From contig CAWDDF010000003.1 of assembly GCA_963801035.1 (NCBI GenBank), forward strand, positions 814,448 to 878,447: DNA of 64,000 bases, written 5' to 3'. Positions 18,296-27,581 of this stretch are shown piece by piece (the stretch's first letter is position 1; the number at the start of each line of letters is the position of its first letter). The stretch is from JACCZX01 sp963801035. GTDB lineage: Bacteria; Pseudomonadota; Gammaproteobacteria; Burkholderiales; Burkholderiaceae_F. Both the position numbers and the translations under genes were made by a program. Under the pieces are notes generated by a model, which worked only from the letters and a program-made list of their open reading frames with translations, was not told the DNA's origin and ran no database searches.

Positions 18296-19036
18296 CTAGC
18301 TAATGAGCGCGACCAACTTGCCTGCGATAGAGACCCACGCGTCGCTCTGAGCGAGGGCGATTCGCGCCGGCACCGCCGCGATCACTAGCGCCGCACCCCA
18401 GCCGAACGCCGGATGCAGTCGGCGATGGCGGACGGTATCGATCGCCACGACCAGGAGCACGCATGCGATCGTCACCCCGAAGAAAGCGGGCAAGCCGCCC
18501 TGTTTCAGCGCGTCGACCGGAAGCCGCGCCACGGCCGGCGTCAGCATGCCCACCGTGGCGAGCAGCATCAGCCTCTTGTGTGTGGCGCTCTTGCGTCGCT
18601 TGGCGACTGCGATCCCAACCAAGATCGAGAACACAAGAAGATCGACTAGCGGAATCGCCAGAAACATCAACGGCGTCACCTGTGGTGACGGCGAAAATCC
18701 GCGCCGCGCGGCTTCGAGCGCGGCCGTCGCGCCAATGACGACCAACAGAACGGCAACGCCGACGCCGGCAATACCGAGTCGACGGTGAAGGTCAGTACGT
18801 CCGAACTCAACGAGAGCTGTCTGCACGACAAGAAGCGCAATCCAGGTCGACATGACGAGGCCATGCGCAAACAGCAGGTTCGACAGCGGCGGTGCGCCGA
18901 ACAAACCCTTCAGATAAAACGTGGGCGCAAAGCCTACAAAGACGATTACTAGGACGAGAAGCAAACCAGCGACGAGCAGCGGCCGGTCGGGCCGCGGGAC
19001 GCGCGCCAAAGACGATGTGATTGGTGTGGCAGACAC
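18296..19036 (-). CDS. Multi-pass membrane protein of unknown function
   Basis: 246 residues from a GTG start at 19036. About six or seven hydrophobic helices are visible: LLVAGLLLVLVIVFVGFAPT near residue 20, then LVMSTWIALLVVQTAL, LGIAGVGVAVLLVVIGATAA, LMFLAIPLVDLLVFSILVGI, LMLLATVGMLTPAVARLPVD, FFGVTIACVLLVVAID and WGAALVIAAVPARIALA. A His-rich cytoplasmic-type loop (KSATHKRLMLL) and LLFAHGLVMSTW suggest conserved histidines within the membrane, as in some haem- or quinone-linked membrane families, but I do not recognise a specific one. It is monocistronic, with a 211-base divergent spacer to the DUF2799 gene. Confidence 0.7.
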   Translation of the reverse strand: MSATPITSSLARVPRPDRPLLVAGLLLVLVIVFVGFAPTFYLKGLFGAPPLSNLLFAHGLVMSTWIALLVVQTALVEFGRTDLHRRLGIAGVGVAVLLVVIGATAALEAARRGFSPSPQVTPLMFLAIPLVDLLVFSILVGIAVAKRRKSATHKRLMLLATVGMLTPAVARLPVDALKQGGLPAFFGVTIACVLLVVAIDTVRHRRLHPAFGWGAALVIAAVPARIALAQSDAWVSIAGKLVALIS

Positions 19037-19247
19037 TGGGACCCCTCACTGACGATGCGACGGCCGCGATCTTTACACCCCTAGGGCCACCCGTCTAGCC
19101 GTTACTTGGTGGCTGTGAGACGGCGCAAGCTGCGTTATCGCCTCAGAATTTGCGTGTCCAGTATCAGGTCTAACCACCTTTGAGCCAATGTAATTCCGCG
19201 CCAATTTCGCGCTTCGCTCGGCGTCGGACCAGCCGAGAATCGTGCGC

Positions 19248-19892
19248 ATGAGCACATCGCACAGAACTTTTCTCTCCTGCTTCGCAGGTCTGTTCACCGT
19301 ACTTCTGCTTTCCAGCTGCGCAACCGGAATGAGCAAGGACGAGTGCGCGCTGGCTGATTGGCAAACGATCGGCTATGAAGACGGCCTGCGCGGATTTCCG
19401 GCCGAGCGCATCGGCGCGCATCGCGTCGCGTGTGCCAAGCATCAGGTGACGCCGAACCTTGCCGCCTACAGCGCGGGCCGCGAGCGCGGGCTGCGCGACT
19501 ACTGCCAGCCGAAGAATGGATTTCGCGCGGGACTAAACGGCAACGGCTATGCCAACGTCTGCTCGGGTTCCACCGAGACGGCTTTCGTCAATGCGTATCA
19601 ATGGGGCCGGCAGATTCACGACGCGCGCGCCGAGCTGCGAACAACGAACTCGCGATTGCGCAACGCGCGCGAAGGCCTTGCACACACCAATGCTGCGATG
19701 GCCAGCGTCACTGCCGAACTCGTGTTACCGACCGTGCCTATCGAGCGCCGCACCTGGCTTGCTACAGAACTCGTGCGACTGACACAGGAGCGCAGCGAAC
19801 TGATCACCCGCATCGATCAGCTCGTCGCGCACTCGCAGCAATTGGCGGTCAACGTGCACGAACTCGAGCGCCAGAGCCCGTACGCGCTCTGA
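19248..19892 (+). CDS. DUF2799-type lipoprotein
   Basis: 214 residues. The N-terminus is a lipoprotein signal with lipobox LLSSC (the Cys lies in SSCATGMSKDEC), so the mature protein is likely lipid-anchored to an outer or inner membrane. The repeated pattern WQTIGYEDGLRG, YSAGRERGLRDYC and GFRAGLNGNGYANVC matches DUF2799 (PF10973), whose function is unknown. The C-terminal half (AELRTTNSRLRNAREGL onward) is predicted helical or coiled coil. ATG 19248 is preferred to GTG 19242, though both are in frame and neither has a strong Shine-Dalgarno. It faces the DUF2845 gene, with the two 3' ends 23 bases apart. Confidence 0.8.
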   Translation: MSTSHRTFLSCFAGLFTVLLLSSCATGMSKDECALADWQTIGYEDGLRGFPAERIGAHRVACAKHQVTPNLAAYSAGRERGLRDYCQPKNGFRAGLNGNGYANVCSGSTETAFVNAYQWGRQIHDARAELRTTNSRLRNAREGLAHTNAAMASVTAELVLPTVPIERRTWLATELVRLTQERSELITRIDQLVAHSQQLAVNVHELERQSPYAL

Positions 19893-19915
19893 ATTCGCGG
19901 CGTTCCTTTGCCGGT

Positions 19916-20299
19916 TCAATAGCGACGCGGTGGCGAACGGCCATACTGAATTGACTGCACGACACCTGAGCGGATCCGAACTACGGCCAGAAGGTTTCCC
20001 GGACCCCGGTCATACAGCCACTCTTCCACTAACTGACAAGGTACGACAATGCTCGCGAATGGTTCCGGAACTGGCTGAAACGTCGGTGCGTAGTAAACGG
20101 GAGCACAGTAAGTGTCTGCCAGCAGCGGCTCACCGCAGTTGTATCGCAGCGCTAAGCGTGTATCGCCTTCGGACACACTTTGACCATTGCATCGCAACGA
20201 CTCGGCATTTGCCACGATCGGAACACTCGCGATCAGGATGATGCAGCAGGTCCGCAGCAACCTTTTGGCGACACGTTGGTACGTACGTCCCTTGACCAT
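19916..20299 (-). CDS. DUF2845-type exported protein
   Basis: 127 residues from ATG 20299; a longer in-frame version to 20440 has no signal-peptide logic. The N-terminus (LLRTCCIILIASVPIVANAES) is a Sec signal peptide with probable cleavage after ANA. The mature part starts LRCNGQSVSEGDTRLALRYNCGEP, the DUF2845 signature: a paired-Cys small periplasmic domain similar to SmpA/OmlA-like folds. It continues with VPCQLVEEWLYDRGPGNLLAVVRIRSG. Function is unknown. It is convergent with the DUF2799 lipoprotein gene, so the two envelope proteins are neighbours but not co-transcribed. Confidence 0.78.
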   Translation of the reverse strand: MVKGRTYQRVAKRLLRTCCIILIASVPIVANAESLRCNGQSVSEGDTRLALRYNCGEPLLADTYCAPVYYAPTFQPVPEPFASIVVPCQLVEEWLYDRGPGNLLAVVRIRSGVVQSIQYGRSPPRRY

Positions 20300-20533
20300 T
20301 TGTCTTGGATGGATGCGGATGACTGAAGGTTCCGACGGACCGATAAGGCTAGATAGGGCTGCTGAGCCGGCGACTATATATATTCCCTTTCTGTCGCAGC
20401 GCCATCGCCGGTGTGGACCATAAACTTTTCGAAGTCGCAAACCGCCTCAAAACGTATTTCTTCTCTTCAAGCGCGCCGTTGATACTCTCGCGTTAGCTTG
20501 GTCCACACCGCCAGTCCACTAACCGGAGACGGG

Positions 20534-21872
20534 ATGAGCAACAGTCCGCGTCGGCCTAACTTCATCTACATCCTGGCCGATGATCTCGGCTACGCCGATC
20601 TTGGCTGCCTCGGCGCTCGCGATGCGCAGGGGCGTCCTGCGAACATCACGCCCAATCTTGATCGCCTCGCGAAGCAAGGCGTGCTGTTCACGCGCGGCTA
20701 TGCAAACTCTGCCGTGTGTTCCCCCACACGCTTCGCGTTGATTACGGGCCGCTGGCAGTATCGACTGCGCGGCGCCGCGGAGGAGCCGCTGGCGTCGATC
20801 ACCAAAGGCGACAAGGTTCTCGGCCTTCCGGCCGAACACCCCACGTTGCCGTCGATGCTGCGTGACGCCGGCTACGCGACCGCGCTGATCGGCAAATGGC
20901 ATCTTGGTTATCCGCCGCACTTCGGTCCACGCAAGAGCGGCTACGAAGAGTTCTTCGGCTTTCATTCCGGCGGCCTCGATTACTTTGCGCACACGGATAC
21001 ACGCGGCGCGCCGGATCTGTGGGAAAACGAAACTCAGCGTCGAACGCGAGGGCTACCTGACCGATCTGCTGAGTGCGCGCGCGGCTGAGTTCGTGCTGCG
21101 TCAGAGCGCGGATAAGCCGTTTCTGCTGAGCTTGCATTACAGCGCGCCGCACTGGCCGTGGGAGACGCGCGACGATCGGGCCGAATCGCAGCGCATCGGC
21201 GGCAACGCCAAGCATCTCGACGGCGGCTCGATCGCGACCTATCAACGCATGATCCATCACATGGACGAAGGTATCGGACAGGTGCTGGCGGCGCTCGACG
21301 CGCACGAACTGGCCGACAACACGCTGGTGGTGTTTACCAGCGACAACGGCGGCGAGCGCTTCTCCAACAACTGGCCATTTGTTGGACAGAAGATGGATCT
21401 GCTGGAAGGCGGAATTCGTGTGCCGTTAGTCGCACGCTGGCCGAGCAAGATCGCGGCTAAAAGTGTGAGCGCTGTGCCGAACTTGACGATGGACTGGACG
21501 GCGACGATGCTCGCTGCCGCGGGCGTCGAAACACAACCTGAATATCCGCTCGACGGCGTGAATCTGTTGCCTCTTTTTGCTGATCCGTCGTGGAATCCGG
21601 CGCGCGACCTTTGCTGGCGAATGAAACATCGCGAGCAGCGCGCGCTGATCCGTGGTGACTGGAAGTATCTGGTGATGGATGGCAACGAGTACCTGTTCAA
21701 CCTCGGGCTCGATGAGCGCGAACGAGCGAACCTCGCAGAGCGCGAGCCGCAGCGGCTGGCTGAACTACGCGCAGCATGGATGCGCTGGAATGAACGGATG
21801 CCGCCGGTGCCGGAAAACGCCAAGGTCTCATTGGTGTTCACGCCACAGCAGATTCCTCAGGCGACGTTCTGA
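20534..21872 (+). pseudogene. Arylsulfatase-type sulfatase, frame broken near 21030
   Basis: A formylglycine-dependent sulfatase of about 445 residues when joined. The first frame (ATG 20534, with GGAGA 6 bases upstream) gives PNFIYILADDLGYADLGC with metal-binding Asp-Asp, then the modification site CSPTR, whose Cys becomes formylglycine, and LIGKWHLGYPPHFGP. At nt ~21028 (GAAAACGAAAC) the frame is lost. It resumes one base off as KLSVEREGYLTDLLSARA and runs to 21872, with FLLSLHYSAPHWPWE, VVFTSDNGGE and PLVARWPSK. A single missing A in the A-run explains the break. No formylglycine-generating enzyme is seen nearby. The substrate cannot be predicted. No signal peptide is evident. Confidence 0.82.
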
Positions 21873-21927
21873 GCGTTGCGTCTCGGCCGTAGCACTTAAT
21901 CGAGCTCGGCTTGAATTCGCGGTTCAT
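21835..21927 (-). other. Orphan translation start with strong ribosome-binding site, short frame only
   Basis: On the minus strand, AAAGGAG (plus 21934-21940) sits 6 bases before an ATG at 21927. The reading frame starts MNREFKPSSIKC and stops after about 30 codons, antisense to the sulfatase 3' end. The strong initiation signal with so short a frame suggests either the fossil 5' end of a deleted gene or a small peptide. No similarity is recognised. The rest of the 21873-22125 spacer holds nothing else clear. Confidence 0.25.
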
Positions 21928-22125
21928 CGTTTCACTCCTTTGGGGGAATCGTTCGGTATTGCGTTGTCGATGGACGCACTGTGCGCGCCTGCCCCCCGTT
22001 TCAGTCCTTCAGCGCGCTGAAACCGGTCCTTAAACGTTCTGAATCCAAGCCTGCTCGCGTAGAGTTGAAGGGTTCAGGGTTGAAGGTCTCTATATCCACG
22101 GCGGTGGGGCCAGTGAGGGCAACGG

Positions 22126-24470
22126 ATGTCAGGCGTCCATCGTTTCGGTCGATATGAAGTCAGGCCCGCCGAGCGCCAGTTGCTGATCGAGGGCAAGCCG
22201 GCGCCGCTTGGTGCGCGGGCGTTCGACTTGCTGCGGGCGCTGATTGAACGGCGCGACCGTGTCGTGAACAAGAATGAGCTGGTCGAAGCGGTCTGGCACG
22301 GGCTCGTGGTGGAAGAAAACAACCTGCAGGTGCAAGTCAGCAGCCTTCGCAAGCTTCTCGGGCCACAGGCCATCGCCACCGTCCCAGGTAGGGGCTACCA
22401 GTTCGTGGCGCCGTCGCAGGAACTCGCTGCCACTTCCACTGCGCTCCCCCTGCGCGGCGAGCAGAAGTGCGGGAGCCGCACGGGATGCTGCTGTGGTCAC
22501 GTCGGCAACGAATCTCCCGGCAACTCTCCGCGCCGTTATTAGGACGAGTCGAGCGACCTCGAACTGCTGGGGGCCTTGGTTGAATCGCATCGCTGTGTCA
22601 CCGTCGTCGGCGCCGGCGGCATCGGCAAGAGCCGACTGGCGCAGGCGGTTGCACACGCCAAGATTGGACAGGTGGACCGATGGCGTGTGGATGGTCGAGC
22701 TCGCCGGCCTGACAGACTCGGAACTTCTGACGCATGCTATCGCGCAAGTAGCTTGGTCTCAACGTTCCGGAGCGCGCGGCTGGCCTGTCGGCGCTTAGTG
22801 CTGCACTCGCTCCGCGGGTGATGCTGCTCGTCTTCGACAACTGCGAGCATCTGCTCGATCCGATCGCCGCGCTTGTCGACGGCCTGCTGAAAGAGGCCCC
22901 CGGGTTGCACGTCGATCGCGACCAGCCAAGAGCCGTTGAGATTGGCTGACGAGCAGCAGTACCGCATCGACCCGCTTGCCGTTCCCTCTTGACGCGTCTA
23001 CGCCGGGCGCACGCGACTTCGGCGCGCTCGCCCTGTTCGTATCGTGCGTACCGCTCAGCCGCTCCACGCTACGCGCTCAGCGAAACACGATCTGCCCTTG
23101 GCAATCGACTTGTGCAAACAGCTTGATGGATTGCCACTGGCGATCGAACTGGCCGCCGCGCGCGTTCCGCTACTGGGACTGCGCACCGTGCACGATCGCC
23201 TGCGCGAACGATTCAGGCTTCTGACCGGAGGGCGCCCGGACGGCATTACGGCGGCACCAGACACTGCGAGCAGCGATGGATTGGAGTCACAGCGCTGCTC
23301 AGCGATGCGCAGCGCGCCGTTTTCCGGCGTCTCGGCGTGTTCAGCGGAGGCTTCACGATGGAGCTGGCGCAGGCCCTGTGCGCGGACGATGAGCAGGACG
23401 AGTGGGAGGTGCTGGAGCAGTTGGCGTCGCTGGTAGAGAAGTCGCTCGTGGTCGCCGAACGGGGGAAGCGGTTCGGTACCGCCTGCTCGAATCGGCACGC
23501 GCGTTTTCGCTCGAGCAACTCGCAGCCGTCAGGCGAAACCCGCAGCGGTGCTGAAGGCGGCACGCAGTGGCGATGCTGCAGTTCCTGCAGCGCGCTGACG
23601 ACCGCAACATGGACAGCACGTTGCGTAACGGACGAGTACGCAGCGTTGGTTCTGCCTGAGCTGGACAACCTGCGTTCGGCCTACGCGTGGGCCGCGGGCG
23701 AGGAGGGTGATCGCGCGATCGCCATCGGCCTGGCGGCGCATGCGGGCGCGCTGATCGACTACAGCATGGAATTCGTTGAGTGGCTGCTGGAGCAGCGCGC
23801 CACGTGCGGCCGGGAGTAGTGGACGATGTGACGACGGCGCGCTTCTGGCGCGCGATCGCCGCGACAACATGGTGGGCGTGAGTTACCTTAGCGGAGTTGC
23901 TTGAGGCAGCAGAGTGCGCCGCGGCCTCCTACAGGGCACTGCGCAGGCCGCGGCGCCTGTTCTCGGCGCTTCGACTGACAGCCATATGGCGACGGAATCA
24001 AGGGAGACTTCGACGGCGCGAAACGCGGCGCTGAGACGAAGACAACGGCCTTGATCGAACGAGATTGGGGCAGCCGAATTCCGCATCGTTATCCTGCGGC
24101 TTCGCGCAGAGAGGGCAGCGGTCAGAGCGGCCAGTTCGATACCGCGATGTCGCTGTATCGCGAAGCGGCGAGTTTGGCGCGAGACGCAGGCGACTGGCGG
24201 CTGGAAGTGATCGAACGGATCAATATCGCCGACTTGCTGATGGGAGATGGGACAGCACGATGTTGCCGTGTGCGAACTGTCACAGCTGCTCGACGAATTG
24301 ACGCCAGCGCCGCGTCGGACTACGAGCTGGTTGAAGTGATGAGCACGCGGATCTGGGCCCTTAGCGACGCGGGCCGCGTCGACGAAGCCGCTGCGGCCGC
24401 GCGCGACTGCATTGCCGACGATGCAACGCATGAAGACGGCCGGAGCCCGCTCTGTGCCGCGACAATAGGC
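22126..24470 (+). pseudogene. Decayed winged-helix regulator with ATPase and TPR regions
   Basis: Pieces in several frames line up as one large regulator. Residues from ATG 22126 form an OmpR/CadC-type winged helix (FGRYEVRPAERQLLIEG, then GYQFVAP). The fragments VTVVGAGGIGKSRLAQAV (Walker A, ~22597), LLVFDNCEHLLDPIAALV (~22820), LDGLPLAIELAAARVPLLGL (~23126) and VFSGGFTMELAQALC (~23339) follow a COG3903-type ATPase. From ~23640 to 24420 come TPR-like pieces (LPELDNLRSAYAWAAGEEGD, ALYREAA-like, GDWRLEVIERINIADLL). At least five frame changes and several internal stops are needed, far more than elsewhere in the window. I read this as a genuine pseudogene. Confidence 0.75.
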
Positions 24471-24494
24471 GTTCCGGCACGACAGGAGTTCCTG

Positions 24495-25661
24495 ATGAAA
24501 TGTGTTCTGGCGGGGTCCCGCTATTTCGGCGCCACCGTGCTCGAGGCGCTGCGCCGCGAGGACGGCGTCGAGTTCGTCTCCGTGATCGTTCCCGCGGCGG
24601 ACGACCGCCTCGCCCTCGCCGCCAACACCGCGGGGCTGCCGGTGCACGTGTTGGAGAATCCGAAGCTGGTGCCCGGTAATGCCATTCCCGACGGCACGGA
24701 CCTGATCGTCGCCGCGCACACACACGCGCGCGTCAGCCCTGAGGCGCTGGCGCGGTCACGTCTCGGCGGAATCGGTTACCACCCATCGCTGCTGCCGCGG
24801 CATCGCGGCATCGCCGCTGTCGAGTGGACGATCCTCGAAGGCGATCCGGTCGCGGGCGGATCGGTGTATCACCTCGCCGATGGCTGGGACGCCGGCGCGA
24901 TCGCCGCGCAGGACTGGTGCTTTGTCGTCCGCGGCGAGTCCGCGCGCGAGTTATGGGAACGCGCGCTCGCGCCGATGGGCCTTGAGTTGCTCGGCCGCGT
25001 GGTGCGTCACGCACGCGACCACGGCACGTTGCCGGCGAAGCCGCAGGATGCCCGCTTTGCGACGCGCGCGCCAATGATTCGGCGCGCCGTCGTGCTGACC
25101 GAAGATGCGCCGACGACGACGGTGTCGCTCGTCGCCACGGTAATGGGGCCCGATCGGCCCGGCATCGTGCGCCTGCTGTCGGATCGGGCGCAGCGCTTCG
25201 GCGTGAATTGGGCGGCGAGCCGGCTGTCGCGGCTCGCAGGCGAGTTCGCCGGGATGGTGCACTTCGAGGTGCCGCGCGAGCATGCCGATGCATTCGCCGA
25301 GTCGCTGCGCGGCCTCGAGGCATCGTCGGGATTGAAGCTCGTCATCGCCAAGAGCGACTCGGCACAGGTCCCGGCAGGCCTGCACGGCGTGGAGCTCGAG
25401 CTCGTCGGCGACGATCGCGTTGGCATCCTCAGCAATGTGACGCGCATCCTCGCCGAAGCGGGCGTCAGCATCGAGCACATCAACACGGAGATCGTCGGCA
25501 CCACGCCGAGCGCACCGAGGACTTTCAAGATCGCGGCGCACCTACTCGTGCCCAACACGCTCGGTTCCGACGAGCTGCGCGGCCGGCTCGAGGCCGTGGC
25601 GAGCGAGATGATGGTCGATCTCGCCCTAGGGGACCGCGCCGGAAACCGCGTGCCTCACTGA
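24495..25661 (+). CDS. 10-formyl-tetrahydrofolate hydrolase-like domain fused to two ACT domains
   Basis: 388 residues from ATG 24495, with CAGGAG 6 bases upstream; an in-frame extension to 24051 lies in the decayed regulator. Residues 1-~185 are a formyltransferase N-type domain: CVLAGSRYFGATVLEAL, GIGYHPSLLPRHRGIAAVEW and GGSVYHLADGWDAG. His96 and Asp132 match the catalytic pair. The usual Asn two residues before the His is Gly, giving IGYHPSLLPRHRG, a form I recall from the hydrolase domain of 10-formyl-THF dehydrogenase rather than from transferases. Residues ~195-270 and ~290-375 are ACT repeats (VMGPDRPGIVRLLSDRA; LVGDDRVGILSNVTRILAEA) like those of GcvR and PurU. The likely role is folate one-carbon control; this is inference. 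Confidence 0.72.
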   Translation: MKCVLAGSRYFGATVLEALRREDGVEFVSVIVPAADDRLALAANTAGLPVHVLENPKLVPGNAIPDGTDLIVAAHTHARVSPEALARSRLGGIGYHPSLLPRHRGIAAVEWTILEGDPVAGGSVYHLADGWDAGAIAAQDWCFVVRGESARELWERALAPMGLELLGRVVRHARDHGTLPAKPQDARFATRAPMIRRAVVLTEDAPTTTVSLVATVMGPDRPGIVRLLSDRAQRFGVNWAASRLSRLAGEFAGMVHFEVPREHADAFAESLRGLEASSGLKLVIAKSDSAQVPAGLHGVELELVGDDRVGILSNVTRILAEAGVSIEHINTEIVGTTPSAPRTFKIAAHLLVPNTLGSDELRGRLEAVASEMMVDLALGDRAGNRVPH

Positions 25662-25820
25662 GCGCCGGCACTGCGTCTCAGCGCAACTGAGTCGATTACT
25701 ACAACCACATCTTGCCGCGGCGTGCGGCCCGACCGCAGTCTTCGCCGGACACCAGTCGCGACATCGGAACTCAAGCGATAGCCTGCGCGATATACGCACA
25801 GGCTTTCCCAGTCGCCGGAT

Positions 25821-26147
25821 CTAACGGCTGCGCTTGTTGTCCTGGCCGCCTTGGTTGCGGTCTTGTTGGCCCTGTTGGCTGCCCTGCTGACCTTGTTGGC
25901 CTTGCTGGCCACCTTGATTGCGATCCTGTTGTTGCTGTTGTCCACTGCGGTTGCGATCCTGCTGGTTCTGCCCGCCTTGGTTGCGGTCTTGCTGGCCTTG
26001 TTGGCTGCCCTGATCACGATCCCTTTGGCCTTGTTGCCCGCCTTGATTCGGGTTTTGCTGATTCTGCTGACCACCCGGGCTGCGCTGCGACTGATCTTGC
26101 CCGCCTTGGCCTTGCCCTTGGCCGCCGCGCTGATTCTGATTGTTCAT
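25821..26147 (-). CDS. Gln/Asn/Gly-rich low-complexity hydrophilic protein
   Basis: 108 residues from ATG 26147, preceded by AGGAGCACAGG. After MNNQNQRGG the protein is almost wholly Q, G, N, D and R, with short repeats such as QQGQQDRNQGG and no hydrophobic core. It should be intrinsically disordered, soluble and heat-stable, resembling hydrophilins or prion-like low-complexity proteins in composition. The antisense strand shows an open frame of Leu/Val runs that is only a composition shadow. It stands alone between a formyl-hydrolase/ACT gene and a TctC gene. A role in desiccation or osmotic stress, in keeping with the trehalose locus, is speculative. The start is well supported and the function is not known. 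Confidence 0.6.
   Translation of the reverse strand: MNNQNQRGGQGQGQGGQDQSQRSPGGQQNQQNPNQGGQQGQRDRDQGSQQGQQDRNQGGQNQQDRNRSGQQQQQDRNQGGQQGQQGQQGSQQGQQDRNQGGQDNKRSR
25830..26100. repeat. In-gene tandem low-complexity repeat
   Basis: On the plus strand, units based on CCTTGTTGGCC, CCTTGGTTGCGGTC and TGCTGACC recur imperfectly at roughly 24-36 base spacing. They encode the QQGQQDRNQGG-type repeats of the minus-strand gene. Unit count is likely to vary between strains through slippage. Confidence 0.6.
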
Positions 26148-26283
26148 CCTGTGCTCCTGAAAGCCGGCACATTGCCGACGTAGGAGTTGGGGCAATCCTT
26201 ATTCCTACTTTGTGGCGTCCAGTAGCGCGTGGACGGTGTTGCCAGATTCTGTGCTGAGTATTTCTGACGTTCGGTCTGCGCCG

Positions 26284-27255
26284 CTACTGCTGGATATTCG
26301 CGGCTTTCACCACGGGTTCCCACTTCGCGCGATAAGCCGCGATCATCTTCGCGGTGGCTTCTGGTCCCGCAGCGACCGGCTCCATGTTCGCGTCGCGAAA
26401 CTTCTTCTGCATTTCCTTCGACTGCATGATCGACTCGATCGCACTGCCTAATTCGCGCACGCGCGCCGCAGGCATCGAGGCCGGTGCGAAGAACGCATTC
26501 CAGCCGTCAGCGACAACGTCGAGTCCTGCTTCTTTCAACGTTGGCACGTTCGGTAATTCGGGCGCACGCTTGGCGCCGCCGATCGCGAGAATGCGAATCT
26601 TGCCGCCTTCGTGTTGCGGCAGCAGTGTGTCGAGCGTGTCCACCGCGACAGGCAGCTGACCTCCGATCAAATCGGTCAGCAGCGGCGCAGAGCCGCGATA
26701 ACCGACGACCTCCGGCTTCACTTTCGCCGCATCGCCCAGCATCAGAGCAAAAAAATGCGGCAGGCTGCCGGTGGCGGGCACGCCGAAGTTGGCTTTGTCC
26801 GGATTGGCGCGCAACCACGCGAGCAGATGACTCATTTCCTTCACCGGCACCGCGGGACCGACGGCTACGCCGAATTCGTAGCGCGATACCTGTGCGACCG
26901 GAACAAAGTCTTTCTGCGGGTCGTAGCCGACGTTCTTGAATACATGCGGAGCCACGACGTTGACCGCCGGGTTGCCGATCATCAACGCGGTCTCGTTGGC
27001 AGGTGTAGCGCGGAAGCCTTGTGCAGCGACCCTGCCACCGGCTCCGGTCTTGTTCTCCACTACGACGGTCGCGCCGAATTTTTCACGCAGAGCATCGCCG
27101 ACCAGCCGTGCCGCGCGATCGGATGCGCCGCCGGGTGGATAGCCGACGATGATCTTGATCGTATCGATCTTCTGCTGCGCGTTGACTGGAGTGAGAAGGA
27201 CAAGCGAGCAGCTCGCGATGGCGGCTCGTATCAAATACAGCGCGACGTTCAGCAT
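26284..27255 (-). CDS. Tripartite tricarboxylate transporter substrate-binding protein (TctC/Bug family)
   Basis: A 323-residue periplasmic binding protein. The N-terminal signal (LIRAAIASCSLVLLTPVNAQ) is followed by KIIVGYPPGGASDRAARLVGDAL, the Bug family hallmark. Next come VVVENKTGAGGRVAAQGFRA, the ligand-loop region (LIGGQLPVAVDTLDTLLP) and a C-terminus ending near AKMIAAYRAKWEPVVKAANI. Such proteins are very abundant in Burkholderiales, often without linked TctA/TctB membrane genes, as here. The ligand, usually a carboxylate, cannot be predicted. The last ~80 codons also occur as a degenerate copy at 54102-54345. It diverges from the TPR gene at 27582. Confidence 0.92.
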   Translation of the reverse strand: MLNVALYLIRAAIASCSLVLLTPVNAQQKIDTIKIIVGYPPGGASDRAARLVGDALREKFGATVVVENKTGAGGRVAAQGFRATPANETALMIGNPAVNVVAPHVFKNVGYDPQKDFVPVAQVSRYEFGVAVGPAVPVKEMSHLLAWLRANPDKANFGVPATGSLPHFFALMLGDAAKVKPEVVGYRGSAPLLTDLIGGQLPVAVDTLDTLLPQHEGGKIRILAIGGAKRAPELPNVPTLKEAGLDVVADGWNAFFAPASMPAARVRELGSAIESIMQSKEMQKKFRDANMEPVAAGPEATAKMIAAYRAKWEPVVKAANIQQ

Positions 27256-27581
27256 GCTTTTTCCTAAAGCGGAGTCGGCTGCAGATTGTGCCGTAACCGT
27301 CCGCTAATGGGCCCATTGCAGAGCAGCGCTGCGTCGCAGATCTCGATCCCAAGGACGCCATGGGTGGTCGAAAGCTTTTCCGATACAAAACGGAAACAAA
27401 TCAGTCAGCAACGACATCGTCCGATTACAGCGGCTGTTTAGTCTTTCACCTCGAGTCGCAGTCGCGTCGTGTGCCGCCTATTGACAGGCAGGCCGCGCGG
27501 TTCGGAAGAGTTTGCATCCGAACCTCTGCCAACCGCGTATCTGGGTTTGGCCGCTGCGGCACGCTAATCAACGAGGGAAAG
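27256..27581. other. Divergent intergenic region
   Basis: 326 bases between the divergent TctC gene and the TPR gene. The frame of the TPR gene stays open upstream to 27360, but this stretch has no ribosome site and no similarity to the family, so it is treated as leader. GAGGGA at 27574-27579 serves ATG 27582. No clear operator or terminator was seen. Confidence 0.4.

Noticed and set aside
24051..24494. N-terminal extension of the formyl-hydrolase/ACT gene
   Set aside because: The extension reads TPR fragments of the decayed upstream regulator; the true start has CAGGAG just before ATG 24495.
25830..26100. CRISPR-like array
   Set aside because: Repeats are imperfect, adjoining and coding; there are no spacer-like unique segments or cas genes.
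25851..26183. Hydrophobic Leu/Val-rich frame that looks like a membrane protein
   Set aside because: It is the exact antisense of the Gln/Asn-rich repeat gene, which has the ribosome site; the hydrophobicity is a composition artefact.
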